Counted from the stretch's first letter, positions 34,007-44,505 are shown. The stretch is 64,000 nucleotides of DNA from an uncultured Acidimicrobiales bacterium (GCA_938041035.1 CALHYX010000020.1:24776-88775); one strand, 5' to 3'. A program made the numbers and translations. The notes: generated by a model not told the origin, from the sequence alone.

Positions 34007-35013
34007 CCGCGGCCGCCGACCCCGTGGGCGCCACCCCCATGAACATGTTGAGCGCCATCAACCACACGCTGCACCGCGAAATGGCCCGCGACGATCGGGT
34101 GATCGTATTCGGCGAGGATGTCGCGAAGAGCGGTGGCGTGTTCCGAGCCACCGACGGGCTCCAAGCCGAGTTCGGCGCCACCCGCGTCGTCGACATGCCC
34201 TTGGCCGAAGGGGTCATCATCGGTTCGGCGGTGGGGTTGGCGGCCAGCGGCATGGTGCCCGTGCCCGAGATCCAATTCCTCGGCTTTGCCTACCAGGCGT
34301 TCCATCAGATCGCCGGACAGTTGGCCCGCCTCCGCTACCGCACCGATGGACGGCTCAACGCCGCCGTCACGGTGCGCGCTCCCTTCGGCGGAGGCGTTCG
34401 CACGCCGGAGCTCCACAGCGAGGCGATCGAGTCGCAGTTGGCGAACATTCCCGGCCTCAAGATCGCCATGCCGGCGTCGGCCGCCGACGCCAAGGGTCTG
34501 CTCGCCACCGCGATCCGCGATCCTGACCCGGTGATGTTTCTGGAGCCGCTGCGTGGGTACCGAGCCGTCTCGGACCCGGTGCCCGACGGCGACCACCTCG
34601 TACCGTTCGGCGAGGCCCGGACGGTGAGCGAGGGCGACGATCTCGTCATCATTGCCTGGAGCTACATGGTGGAGATCGCCCGCCAGGCCGCGGACCGGCT
34701 CCGGACCGAAGGGGTGTCGGTGCAGGTGCTCGATCTGCGCACCATCGTGCCGCTCGACGTCGAGGCGATCGCGGCGGCGGTGGAGCGCTGCGGCCGGGTG
34801 GTCGTCGTGCAAGAGGCGCCCGAGACCTGCGGGTTCGCGTCCGAGGTCATCGCCACGATCAACGATGAAGCGTTCTACTCCCTGGAGGCACCGGTGGCCC
34901 GGGTGTCGGGATACGACCACCCCTACCCGGTCGGCATGCTCGAGGACGACTACGTCCCGTCGGTCGAGCGGGTGCTCGCCGCGGTGCGCCGAACGTTGGA
35001 GATGGCGCCGTGA
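34003..35013 (+). CDS. 2-Oxo acid dehydrogenase E1 component, beta subunit
   Basis: 336 residues from a GTG overlapping the E1 alpha stop by four bases. Transketolase-like pyrimidine domain: MLSAINHTLHREMARDDRVIVFGEDVAKSGGVFRATDGL, with the glutamate of the GED motif contacting thiamine, then DMPLAEGVIIGSAVGLAASGMVPVPEIQF. The C-terminal domain has VLDLRTIVPLD and RVVVVQEAPETCGFASEV. It forms the alpha2beta2 E1 heterotetramer with the preceding product. Confidence 0.95.
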   Translation: MTAAADPVGATPMNMLSAINHTLHREMARDDRVIVFGEDVAKSGGVFRATDGLQAEFGATRVVDMPLAEGVIIGSAVGLAASGMVPVPEIQFLGFAYQAFHQIAGQLARLRYRTDGRLNAAVTVRAPFGGGVRTPELHSEAIESQLANIPGLKIAMPASAADAKGLLATAIRDPDPVMFLEPLRGYRAVSDPVPDGDHLVPFGEARTVSEGDDLVIIAWSYMVEIARQAADRLRTEGVSVQVLDLRTIVPLDVEAIAAAVERCGRVVVVQEAPETCGFASEVIATINDEAFYSLEAPVARVSGYDHPYPVGMLEDDYVPSVERVLAAVRRTLEMAP

Positions 35014-36236
35014 CCACGCCGGGCGACGGATCGCCACCGACGGAGTTCGCCCTGCCCGATGTGGGCGAGGGTCTGCACGAAGCCGAGATCGTCCAGTGGC
35101 TGGTCGCGGTGGGCGACGACGTCGGCCGCGACCAACCGTTGGTCGAGATCCTGACCGATAAGTCGGCTACCGAACTCCCGTCCCCCGTCGCCGGCCGGGT
35201 CGCCTCGATCGGGCCCGCCGAAGGCGATGTTGTCGAGGTCGGCACGGTGTTGATCACCATCAACCCCAAGGCGCCCGAGCACGAACAACCAGCCCAACCA
35301 ACCGCGCCCGACCACCCAAACCCAACCGGTACAAAGGTCCAAAGAAACCGCGCGTCACCGTCGACCCGGCGGCTGGCGGCTCGGCGCGGGATCGACCTGG
35401 CGACGGTCGCCGGTAGTGGTCCGGGTGGGCGCATTCTCGCGACCGACCTCGACCGGGTTGGCGCCGTGACAGCGCCTTCGCCGGCGGCGGATTCGGTGGT
35501 GACTCCGGTCGGCGGACCGGGGGCGATTGGCTGGATGGAGCCGGGCGAGCATGCGCTGCGGGGCGTCCGTCGGGTTATCGCCACGACGATGGCGCAGGCC
35601 TGGAGCGAGATTCCGCACATTCATGCCATCGACGAGCTCGACGCCACCAACCTGCTCGACGTTCGGCGCCGCACCCGCACCGGGGCCGGCGAGCGGGGCG
35701 CGACGCTGACGCCGCTCGCCTTCCTGGTCGCGGCGTGCGCTCGGGCCCTGCGCCGCTACCCCATGGTGAACGCGTCGATCGACGCCGAGAACGGCACGAT
35801 CACGGTGCACCCCGACGTGCACATCGGGATCGCGGTGGCCACCGATGCCGGACTCGTGGTTCCGGTGATCCGACACGCCGACCGCCTCGACGTCGTGACC
35901 CTCGGTGAGGAGATCGCCCGGCTGAGTGGATCAGCCCGGGCAAACACACTCGGCGGTGAGGAGATGCGCGGCGGCACCTTCACGGTCACCAACTACGGCA
36001 GCCTGGGCGGCTCCTACGCTCTTCCCATCATCCGGCCGCCCGAAGCGGCGATCATCGGGTTCGGCGCGGTGAAGGACCGACCGATCGTGGTCGATGGCGA
36101 CGTCGTGGCCCGACCCACCCTGCCGGTCGTCATCGGCGCCGATCACCGCCTGATCGACGGCGACCTGTCGACCGCATTCCATCAGCACGTGATCGCCCAG
36201 CTCAGCGATCCGCTCGCCCTCGTCCTCGGCGGCTGA
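35010..36236 (+). CDS. 2-Oxo acid dehydrogenase E2 component (dihydrolipoamide acyltransferase)
   Basis: 408 residues from a GTG overlapping the E1 beta stop by four bases. Domains in order: one lipoyl domain (residues ~10-85) with the lipoylated Lys51 in ILTDKSATEL; a proline-rich linker (~90-110); a peripheral-subunit-binding domain (~115-150, STRRLAARRGIDL then GPGGRILATDL); and the catalytic domain from ~185 with the HxxxDG motif ADHRLIDGD. It moves the acyl group from lipoate to CoA and forms the complex core. Confidence 0.95.
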   Translation: MTTPGDGSPPTEFALPDVGEGLHEAEIVQWLVAVGDDVGRDQPLVEILTDKSATELPSPVAGRVASIGPAEGDVVEVGTVLITINPKAPEHEQPAQPTAPDHPNPTGTKVQRNRASPSTRRLAARRGIDLATVAGSGPGGRILATDLDRVGAVTAPSPAADSVVTPVGGPGAIGWMEPGEHALRGVRRVIATTMAQAWSEIPHIHAIDELDATNLLDVRRRTRTGAGERGATLTPLAFLVAACARALRRYPMVNASIDAENGTITVHPDVHIGIAVATDAGLVVPVIRHADRLDVVTLGEEIARLSGSARANTLGGEEMRGGTFTVTNYGSLGGSYALPIIRPPEAAIIGFGAVKDRPIVVDGDVVARPTLPVVIGADHRLIDGDLSTAFHQHVIAQLSDPLALVLGG

Positions 36237-36237
36237 G

Positions 36238-37596
36238 ATGGTCGTCGGCGAGGTAGCCAACCACACCGAGGTCCTCGTCATCGGCGGCGGGCCGGGGGGC
36301 TACACCGCGGCGCTGCGGGCCGCCGAGGCTGGAAAGTCGGTGGTACTCGTCGAGGCCAAAGCCATGGGTGGCACGTGCCTCAACGTGGGGTGCATCCCGT
36401 CAAAGGCCCTGATCGAGGTCGCCAACGTCGCTGCGCTATCCGAGCGGACCGCCGACTGGGGTGTACGGGTGCACACCGAGGTCGACATGGCGATGGTCGG
36501 CCGCCACCTCGGCTCGGTCGTGTCCAGTCTGACGGACGGACTCGTGGGCTCGATCGGTCGGGCCGGGGTCGAGGTCATCGACGGCACGGCGCGGTTCAGT
36601 CGCCCCGATCGGGTGGCGGTCGAGCGCGGCGACCAGGTCGAACACTGGGTGTTCGATCACTGCATCGTCGCCACGGGCAGCCGCCCGATCCAGCTCGCCA
36701 ACCTGCCCGTCGACGGCGACCGCGTGCTGGATTCGACCGGGGCGCTCGCACTGACCGAACTGCCGGCCACCCTCGCCGTGGTGGGCGGCGGTTACATCGG
36801 CGTCGAACTGGGCACCGCGTTTGCCAAACTCGGATGCTCGGTGACCATCGTCGAACTCGCGCCGCGCATCCTGCCCTCGATGGGTCGCCACCTCGGCCGG
36901 TCGGTCGAACGCCGGCTCCCCGAGCTGGGGATCGACCTTCGTCTGGCCACCGCGGCGCGCGGCGTCACGGCGGCCGGGCTCCTCGTCGAACCTCCGGATG
37001 TTCCGGCAGGTTCCGTCGAGGAGATTTTGGCCGAGAAGATCATCGTGGCCGTCGGCCGCCGGCCGAACAGCGACACGTGCGGGCTCGAACAGATCGGCGT
37101 CACGGTCGATGAGCGCGGCTTCGTCGTCGTCGACCCCGCCCGTCGGGCAACACCCACGATCTTCGCCATCGGCGACCTGACCGCCGGGCCCGCCCTCGCG
37201 CACAAGGCGACCGCCGAAGCCGAGGTCGCGGTCGAGGCGCTCCTGGGTGAACCGGTGACGTTCGATCCCGCCGCGATCCCCGCCGTCGTGTTCAGCGACC
37301 CCGAGGTCGTCTCCGTCGGCGAGCAGCCCGATACCGTCGGCACCACCACCAAACGGGTGCCGCTGCGGGCCAACGCTCGCGCCCAGACAATGGATGACAC
37401 GGCCGGCCTCGCGCAACTGGTCGTCGCAGAAAGCGGCATCATCGTCGGCGTGCACCTCGAGGGTCCCCACGTCTCCGAACTCGCCGGTGAGGCCGCGCTC
37501 GCCATCGAGATGGCCGCCACCGTCGAGGACCTGGCCCTGACCATCCATCCCCACCCCACGCTGTCGGAGATCCTGCCGGACGCGGCTCGTCGGTAA
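36238..37596 (+). CDS. lpdA: Dihydrolipoyl dehydrogenase (E3)
   Basis: 452 residues starting one base after the E2 stop. FAD motif VLVIGGGPGGYTAALRAAEAG; redox disulfide in GGTCLNVGCIPSKAL; NAD motif AVVGGGYIGVELGTAFAKLG; second FAD motif TIFAIGDLTAGPALAHKA; and the C-terminal His-Glu dyad in HPHPTLSE. It reoxidises the E2 dihydrolipoamide with NAD. It completes the E1a-E1b-E2-E3 operon. Its TAA stop lies inside the first GlnR-like box of the next gene. Confidence 0.95.
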   Translation: MVVGEVANHTEVLVIGGGPGGYTAALRAAEAGKSVVLVEAKAMGGTCLNVGCIPSKALIEVANVAALSERTADWGVRVHTEVDMAMVGRHLGSVVSSLTDGLVGSIGRAGVEVIDGTARFSRPDRVAVERGDQVEHWVFDHCIVATGSRPIQLANLPVDGDRVLDSTGALALTELPATLAVVGGGYIGVELGTAFAKLGCSVTIVELAPRILPSMGRHLGRSVERRLPELGIDLRLATAARGVTAAGLLVEPPDVPAGSVEEILAEKIIVAVGRRPNSDTCGLEQIGVTVDERGFVVVDPARRATPTIFAIGDLTAGPALAHKATAEAEVAVEALLGEPVTFDPAAIPAVVFSDPEVVSVGEQPDTVGTTTKRVPLRANARAQTMDDTAGLAQLVVAESGIIVGVHLEGPHVSELAGEAALAIEMAATVEDLALTIHPHPTLSEILPDAARR

Positions 37597-37608
37597 CCGA
37601 GCGGAAAC
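37593..37608 (+). promoter_or_regulatory. Candidate GlnR box 1 upstream of amt
   Basis: GTAAC-N6-GAAAC, an exact match to one unit of the actinobacterial GlnR consensus gTnAC-N6-GaAAC. It overlaps the lpdA stop codon and lies about 90-105 bases upstream of the predicted amt transcription start. Confidence 0.55.
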
Positions 37609-37647
37609 ACGACGAACACACTCCCGTCTTCCACCCGTCGCCGACCC

Positions 37648-37674
37648 GTAACCGCGATCGAACAACCGGGAAAC
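37648..37674 (+). promoter_or_regulatory. Candidate GlnR box 2 upstream of amt
   Basis: GTAAC-N6-CGAAC-N6-GAAAC: three 5-mers with the 11-base periodicity of GlnR sites, the middle one imperfect. It reaches into the presumed -35 region of the promoter whose -10 TACGTT is at 37685-37690. Confidence 0.55.
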
Positions 37675-37684
37675 ACGCCCTTCG

Positions 37685-37690
37685 TACGTT
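37685..37690 (+). promoter_or_regulatory. -10 element TACGTT of the amt-glnK promoter
   Basis: TACGTT fits TANNNT and lies 35 bases before the ATG, leaving a leader of about 29 bases with a GGAGGG ribosome-binding site at 37713-37718. Confidence 0.5.
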
Positions 37691-37725
37691 GATCCCACAA
37701 GCGACGAGTCTCGGAGGGTCGAGCA

Positions 37726-39505
<1,780 letters not shown>

Positions 39506-39570
39506 CTCTCCTCAGTAGAAGGCGCGCCGTCCGCCCGACCACCGAATCGGCGGCCGGTCGAACCCTCGGC

Positions 39571-39613
39571 CGATATCCCGACCGGCACCCACCGGTCGGG
39601 ATATCGCCGTTTT
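39571..39613 (+). terminator. Rho-independent terminator after glnK
   Basis: Perfect 15-bp stem (cgatatcccgaccgg, 39571-39585, with 39592-39606), six-base loop, then CCG and TTTT at 39610-39613. It is the best intrinsic terminator in the window and closes the amt-glnK operon. Confidence 0.78.
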
Positions 39614-39621
39614 CCAGGGGG

Positions 39622-39627
39622 TAGGGT
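39622..39627 (+). promoter_or_regulatory. -10 element TAGGGT of a leaderless promoter (SDR-MFS operon)
   Basis: TAGGGT ends six bases before the ATG at 39634, shortly after the glnK terminator. Confidence 0.6.
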
Positions 39628-39633
39628 CGCCGG

Positions 39634-40392
39634 ATGGAATTGCGCCTCGTTGACCAGGTCGCCGTGATCACCGGGGGGTCGCGCGGTATCGGCAAAGCGA
39701 TCGCCACCGCGTACGCCGAGGCCGGAGCGCAGGTGTTCATCACCAGCCGGAAGGCCGACGCGTGCGAAGCCGCCGCAGCCGAGATCGGCCACGGCTGTGG
39801 GTGGGAGGCCGGCAACGCGGGCGACCCGGCCGATGCCGAACGCGTCCTCGATACCGCGCTCGAACGATACGGAGCCGTCGACATCCTCGTGAACAATGCG
39901 GCGACCAACCCCTACGCCGGACCCGTTATCGATGTCGACCTCGCCCGGTGGGACAAGACCTTTCAGGTCAACGTCACCGCTCCCCTCGTCTGGACCCAGC
40001 TCGCGTGGCGCAAACACATGGCCGACCATGGCGGCGTCATCGTGAACACGTCCTCCGTCGGCGCCTTCAACACCAGTTCGATCATCGGCGTGTACGACAT
40101 CACCAAGTCCGCCCTCGTGCATCTCACCAAGCAGCTGGCGGCCGAACTCGGGCCCGGCGTGCGGGTGAACGCCCTGTGCCCCGCAGTCGTCAAGACCGAC
40201 TTCGCCAAAGCCCTGTGGGAGGGCGACGGGGAGGAGCGGCTCTCGAAGTTGTACCCGCTCGGCCGCCTCGGAACACCCGAGGACATCGCCGGAGCGGCGC
40301 TCTACCTGGCGGCGGACACCGGTTCATGGATCACTGGCCAAACCATCGTGCTCGACGGTGGTGGCGAGGTCGCGTTCGGCAAACTCGAGTGA
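39634..40392 (+). CDS. Short-chain dehydrogenase/reductase (SDR) family oxidoreductase
   Basis: 252 residues. Classical SDR: cofactor motif AVITGGSRGIGKAIATAYAE, DILVNNAATNPYAGP, catalytic serine in VNTSSVGAFNTSS, the YxxxK motif YDITKSALVHLTKQLA, and the C-terminal DTGSWITGQTIVLDGGGEVAFG. The arginine-serine pair after TGG and the SRKADA strand end favour NADP. Substrate unknown; family members reduce 3-oxoacyl or other carbonyl groups. The MFS transporter start overlaps its stop (GTGA). Confidence 0.94.
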   Translation: MELRLVDQVAVITGGSRGIGKAIATAYAEAGAQVFITSRKADACEAAAAEIGHGCGWEAGNAGDPADAERVLDTALERYGAVDILVNNAATNPYAGPVIDVDLARWDKTFQVNVTAPLVWTQLAWRKHMADHGGVIVNTSSVGAFNTSSIIGVYDITKSALVHLTKQLAAELGPGVRVNALCPAVVKTDFAKALWEGDGEERLSKLYPLGRLGTPEDIAGAALYLAADTGSWITGQTIVLDGGGEVAFGKLE

Positions 40393-41627
40393 GCGCGCCC
40401 GCCGCCGGCTCGATCGGTCGCCGAGCGCCGCTGGTCGGCGTCGCGCTGGCGTTTGCTGCCTTCATCAGCCTCGGGCTACCGGAGGGCACGCTCGGGACGG
40501 TCTGGCCCGACATGCGCTCGGACCTGGGCCGCAACGACGGCGACCTTCGTTTCCTGCTCGTCGGCTACGTGGTGGGCTACCTCGTCAGCTCCATCGGTGC
40601 GGGCGCCGCCGTCGTCCGCTTCGGCGTGCGCCACATGCTCGCCGGCGGCCTGTTGACCGCTTCGGCCGGGCTGGCCCTCTACTCGGTGTCGAGCCACTGG
40701 GGCCTCTCCATCGCGGCGGCGCTGGTCGTCGGTCTCGGCGCCGGACCGATCGATACGGCGGTGAATGCGTGGGCGACCGTGCGCGGTTCGCACGTCATGA
40801 ACTTCGTGCACGGGTTCTTCGGCATCGGCACAACCCTCGGACCCTTGCTGGTGCGCAGCGTGCTCGGATTCGGCGCCAACTGGCGATGGGTGTTCGCCAC
40901 GATCGCCATCATCGACCTGACGCTGGCGATCGCCATCATCGCCCGGGGCCCCACGATCGAACGCTCCGAGATCGCCGAGGAGGACGCCGCCCCGGCACCC
41001 ACGGGCCGGTTTCGGGCACTCGCGGTTCTACTGCTCTACTTCGCCATCTACGTCGCCATCGAGGTCTCGGCCGGCGCGTGGGGCTATTCACTGCTGACCG
41101 AAGAACGGGGTTTTGGCGACAACGCCGCCGCATTCGTGATCGCCGGCTATTGGCTTGCGCTGACCGTCGGCCGTTTCGCCCTGGGTCTCATCGCCTACCT
41201 GCCGAGCGTCGGGTCGCCGGCCCCCCGCAGCATCCTGCGAATCTCGGTGGTCGCCATCGTCGCGGCGAGCGCCGCCCTGTGGGCGACCGAGAGTCAGGTC
41301 GTCAGCGCGGTGGCCCTTCCGCTGCTCGGCTTGTCGCTCGCAGGCGTGTTCCCGGCTCTGATGTTGTCCACCCCCGGCTGGGTCGGAGAAGACCTCGCAC
41401 CGCACGCGATCGGCTGGGCGCTCGCCGCGTCGGCCATTGGATCGGTGGGTTTGGCGGTGTTCATTGGCTGGCAGGCCGACAACTTCGGGTTTACGCCGGT
41501 GGTCGCCGACATCGCGGTGTTGGCCCTGGCGCTCGTCGGGCTCCAGGTCGTCAGCGAGCTGTGGCTCACCGACGGCCCGCCACCACCCGCTCGCCCGCCT
41601 GCGTCCCGGCCAGCAGCGCCCCGTTGA
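40389..41627 (+). CDS. Major facilitator superfamily (MFS) transporter
   Basis: 412 residues from a GTG overlapping the SDR stop by four bases; earlier in-frame codons lie inside the SDR gene. About twelve hydrophobic helices are visible, starting with PLVGVALAFAAFISLGLPEG. The characteristic MFS loop after helix 2 is recognisable as RFGVRHMLAGGL, and the region GPIDTAVNAWATVRGSHVMNFVHGFFGIGTTLGPLL matches the fucose/glucose-permease-like branch (FucP/YfkF-like). Cargo unknown. The last ~20 residues (proline/arginine-rich) lie opposite the conserved end of the convergent FAD gene and are probably not functional. Confidence 0.9.
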   Translation: MSAPAAGSIGRRAPLVGVALAFAAFISLGLPEGTLGTVWPDMRSDLGRNDGDLRFLLVGYVVGYLVSSIGAGAAVVRFGVRHMLAGGLLTASAGLALYSVSSHWGLSIAAALVVGLGAGPIDTAVNAWATVRGSHVMNFVHGFFGIGTTLGPLLVRSVLGFGANWRWVFATIAIIDLTLAIAIIARGPTIERSEIAEEDAAPAPTGRFRALAVLLLYFAIYVAIEVSAGAWGYSLLTEERGFGDNAAAFVIAGYWLALTVGRFALGLIAYLPSVGSPAPRSILRISVVAIVAASAALWATESQVVSAVALPLLGLSLAGVFPALMLSTPGWVGEDLAPHAIGWALAASAIGSVGLAVFIGWQADNFGFTPVVADIAVLALALVGLQVVSELWLTDGPPPPARPPASRPAAPR

Positions 41628-42804
41628 TCGATGCATCGAGCGTGTGATCGCCGGTCACGAGCACATGCTCGGCCGTCTCCACCGGCCCGGTCCGGCCGCG
41701 CCCGGGCCGCTGCACCGGCTGCGCCCGGGGAATCCGGTCAACCCGCAACCGGTCCCACGAATCGACGACGGCACCAAACCACCGTCGTAGCTCGCCCATC
41801 GCCTGGTCCGGCCAATCGTCATCGACGGTCGGCGCCGACACCACGACCGCACTCCGACCCGCGGGGGCGTAGGAGCCGGCGACCTCGCTCATCACCGCCA
41901 TCGAGTTGATCGGTCCCCCATCGGCGTCGAGGACCAGCGCTGAGCCCACCAGAGGGGGCTCGGGGGCCGACAGCCACAGGCTCGTCACCCCGTTCCAGCC
42001 CCGATCGTCGGAACCGGTGAGCTTGGCGGCCGCGGTTTGTCCGGTGGCCACGACCACACGATCGGCACGCAGCGTTGTCCCGTCGGCCAGGCGGACCTCA
42101 CCGGTCGCGACCTCGGCCACCTCCTGGCCGTATCGGGTACTCGGCTCGATGCCCTGGCTGAGCTGATCGGAGATGGCGCCCATGCCGGCGGCCGGAACCG
42201 CCGCGTCGCCGAGCGCGAGCGTGCGGAACACGAAGTCGAGCACCCGGCTCGAACCGCCGAGCGAGGGATCCAGGGTGATACCGGCAAACAGCGGTTGAAA
42301 GAACCGCTCCACCATGCGGTCGGAGAACCCGAGATCCTCGAGCCTTTGGCGCGCGGTCAGGTCCGGCGCCTGCCAGATGTCGGGCAGCGAACGGCCGGTG
42401 ACCTCGCGGCGGTACGCGAGGATCCGAAGCTTGTCGGCCATCGAGCCAATAGGGGCCCGGACGGTTCCGACCAGATCACCGGGCCGCCGCAGCGGGTCAC
42501 CGACGTCGTGAAAGCGACCGTCGATCCGGATGCGGGCCCCCGGCGCGAACGGCTGAAGATCGAGGGTCTCGAGATCGAGCGCCCGCTGGGCCTCGGGATA
42601 CCCGGTGAGCAGAATCTGAAAGCCCCGGTCGCAGATATGGCCATCGACGATGTCGCTGCGAACCCGGCCGCCCGGTCCGTCGCTGCTCTCCAGCACGATG
42701 AAGTCGATGTCATGGCGGCGCAGGACCTGAGCGCACGCAAGGCCGGCGAGCCCTGCGCCCACGATGATCACTTCAGCGTCGGCACTCGGATTCGGAGAAG
42801 ACAC
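41566..42804 (-). CDS. FAD-dependent amine-oxidase-like oxidoreductase
   Basis: 412 residues from a GTG ending at 42804, backed by a TACGTT -10 element six bases upstream. FAD motif VIIVGAGLAGLACAQVLRRHDIDFIVLE at residues ~12-40, followed by DGPGGRVRSD, the arginine-rich motif of the amine oxidase/phytoene desaturase/protoporphyrinogen oxidase group. The C-terminal FAD loop is VTGDHTLDASINGALLAGTQAGERV. Substrate not assignable. Its 3' end overlaps the MFS gene by 62 bases in antisense. Confidence 0.88.
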   Translation of the reverse strand: MSSPNPSADAEVIIVGAGLAGLACAQVLRRHDIDFIVLESSDGPGGRVRSDIVDGHICDRGFQILLTGYPEAQRALDLETLDLQPFAPGARIRIDGRFHDVGDPLRRPGDLVGTVRAPIGSMADKLRILAYRREVTGRSLPDIWQAPDLTARQRLEDLGFSDRMVERFFQPLFAGITLDPSLGGSSRVLDFVFRTLALGDAAVPAAGMGAISDQLSQGIEPSTRYGQEVAEVATGEVRLADGTTLRADRVVVATGQTAAAKLTGSDDRGWNGVTSLWLSAPEPPLVGSALVLDADGGPINSMAVMSEVAGSYAPAGRSAVVVSAPTVDDDWPDQAMGELRRWFGAVVDSWDRLRVDRIPRAQPVQRPGRGRTGPVETAEHVLVTGDHTLDASINGALLAGTQAGERVVAGRR

Positions 42805-42810
42805 CTACCC

Positions 42811-42816
42811 AACGTA
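42811..42816 (-). promoter_or_regulatory. -10 element TACGTT of a leaderless promoter (FAD oxidoreductase)
   Basis: TACGTT on the minus strand ends six bases before the GTG at 42804. The divergent TetR gene promoter is about 110 bases away; a 10-bp palindrome ggatgcatcc lies between them. Confidence 0.55.
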
Positions 42817-42922
42817 GGCCGAACCGCTGGATGCATCCCATATGGACCGCGCAACCGCTGTTGCCGGCCGCCGCCACCCGGTCTCGGTGGTGCCCGGGTA
42901 ATCCCGAGGACGAGCAACCCGG

Positions 42923-42928
42923 TACCGT
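42923..42928 (+). promoter_or_regulatory. -10 element TACCGT of a leaderless promoter (TetR gene)
   Basis: TACCGT ends seven bases before the ATG at 42936. Confidence 0.5.
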
Positions 42929-42935
42929 TGATGCC

Positions 42936-43520
42936 ATGACAACCGTCGAGCGTGACGACGCTCGCCCAACCCGACGTGAAGAACTGCTTCTGGGCGCGCT
43001 CGCCCTCTTTCGCGAGAAGGGCTACCACGCCACCGGTATCAACGACATCGGCGCCGCCGTCGGGGTCAGCGGCCCCGCGATCTATCGCCACTTCGCCAGC
43101 AAGGACGAACTGTTGGCCGAGGCGATCATGGCCGGCGCTCGCCAGATCGCCGCCGCCACCCGCGACGCCCTGGCCGAAGACCGCGTTCCCGGCGAAGCCC
43201 TCGAGGAACTCGCCCGGGCCTACGTCGGCCTGGCCATCGCCAACCGCGACATGATGGCTGTCTACCTGCTCGAAGCCCGCCACCTGCCCACCGATCAGCG
43301 CCGCCCGATCGGACGATCCGTGCGCCGGTTCCGGCAGGCATGGTCCGACCTGTTGCTTCGCGCCCGACCCGAACTCGATGAGCGCCAAGCCGATTCGCTC
43401 GTCCGCCACGTCATGTTCATGGCCATCGCCAACAGTGTCGAAACCTACGCCGACGACGACGATCAGACCGTCGCACTCGTGACCGCCATGGTGCTCGCCG
43501 CGCTCTACGCCGACGTCTGA
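42936..43520 (+). CDS. TetR/AcrR family transcriptional regulator
   Basis: 194 residues from the ATG at 42936 (another ATG at 42931 is out of frame). The N-terminal TetR DNA-binding domain is complete: REELLLGALALFREKGYHATGINDIGAAVGVSGPAIYRHFASKDELLAEAI. The C-terminal helical ligand domain (residues ~75-190) is not specific. It may regulate the divergent FAD oxidoreductase, the usual arrangement for TetR proteins, or fatty-acid/acyl-CoA genes as in related actinobacterial members. Its stop lies one base from that of the convergent LLM gene. Confidence 0.93.
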   Translation: MTTVERDDARPTRREELLLGALALFREKGYHATGINDIGAAVGVSGPAIYRHFASKDELLAEAIMAGARQIAAATRDALAEDRVPGEALEELARAYVGLAIANRDMMAVYLLEARHLPTDQRRPIGRSVRRFRQAWSDLLLRARPELDERQADSLVRHVMFMAIANSVETYADDDDQTVALVTAMVLAALYADV

Positions 43521-43521
43521 G

Positions 43522-44505
43522 CTACGCGAGCGCGGGTAGCACCCGGTCGACATAGAGCTGCAGGCTCTCCCACCCGCGGTCGATGGGCATCCCGCCGCAC
43601 AGCGGGTGATGCACGACCGACCCGAAGTCGCCGGCCGCTTTCAGCCGTTCGGCGAGTTCGTCGGGGGTGACGATCTCATAGATGCCCTCGGCGCGAAGCT
43701 CCTCCGGCGTGGTCGCATGGGAGTGCACCGACGAACGAATGTCGGGCGTCTGCCAGCTCGCGTACACCGACGCTTCGTTCATGAAGTACTGACCCACCTC
43801 GGCCCACGCCTCATCCGGATCCTCGGCGAGGAAGGTCATGCGGGTGTCGGTCCCCGGCATCATGCACATGCCGGTCTTGCCGTTCGCCTCGAGCTCCGCG
43901 TTGTACAGCTCCTCGAGTTCAGGCATGTTCGCCGCCGGGAAGAACGGCAGGCCGAATCGGGCGGCGCGCTTGGCCGCGGCCGGACTCGTGCCCCCCACCA
44001 TCACCATCGGGTGAGGTTTGCTCAGCGGCACCGGGGTCACCCGCACCATCTCGCCGTTGTACTCGAACGGTTCGCCGGTCCACGCCGCCAACATCGTCTC
44101 GAGTGCCTCGTCGAGCAATCGGCCTCGACGCTTCCACTCCTTGCCGAGCAGCTTGTACTCCGACGGGCGGTAACCAAGCCCGGTGATGATGGCCAGCCGG
44201 CCGCCACTCACCAGGTCGAGCACCGCGATGTCCTCGGCCAGACGAATCGGGTCGTGCTGGGGAACCAACAACGCGGACACGCTGACGCTGATCGACTCGG
44301 TGCGGGCGAAAACCATGCCCGCCATGAGCAGCGGAGACGGGCTCCAGCCGTTCTCGGCGCCGTGGTGCTCTTCGAGGGTCACGGCCATGAAGCCGTTCTC
44401 ATCCGCGTAGGCGGCCATGTCGACGAACGCCTGGTAGCGCTGCGATAACTCGTTGGGCTCAAGCCCGGGTTGGATGCAGTTGAACCGCACCATCGACATG
44501 ACCAT
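43522..44505 (-). CDS. LLM-class flavin/F420-dependent oxidoreductase
   Basis: 327 residues from the ATG ending at 44505, with a GAGGGG site seven bases upstream; in-frame ATGs follow two and four codons later. Bacterial-luciferase-like: NELSQRYQAFVDMAAYADENGFMAVTLEEHHGAENGW, SISVSVSALLVPQHDPIRLAED, LVSGGRLAIITGLGYRPSEY and PHPMVMVGGTSPAAAKRAARFG. The EEHHG segment marks it as closer to the alkanal-monooxygenase-like branch than the two LLM proteins at 28014 and 31917. Substrate unknown. Confidence 0.92.
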   Translation of the reverse strand: MVMSMVRFNCIQPGLEPNELSQRYQAFVDMAAYADENGFMAVTLEEHHGAENGWSPSPLLMAGMVFARTESISVSVSALLVPQHDPIRLAEDIAVLDLVSGGRLAIITGLGYRPSEYKLLGKEWKRRGRLLDEALETMLAAWTGEPFEYNGEMVRVTPVPLSKPHPMVMVGGTSPAAAKRAARFGLPFFPAANMPELEELYNAELEANGKTGMCMMPGTDTRMTFLAEDPDEAWAEVGQYFMNEASVYASWQTPDIRSSVHSHATTPEELRAEGIYEIVTPDELAERLKAAGDFGSVVHHPLCGGMPIDRGWESLQLYVDRVLPALA

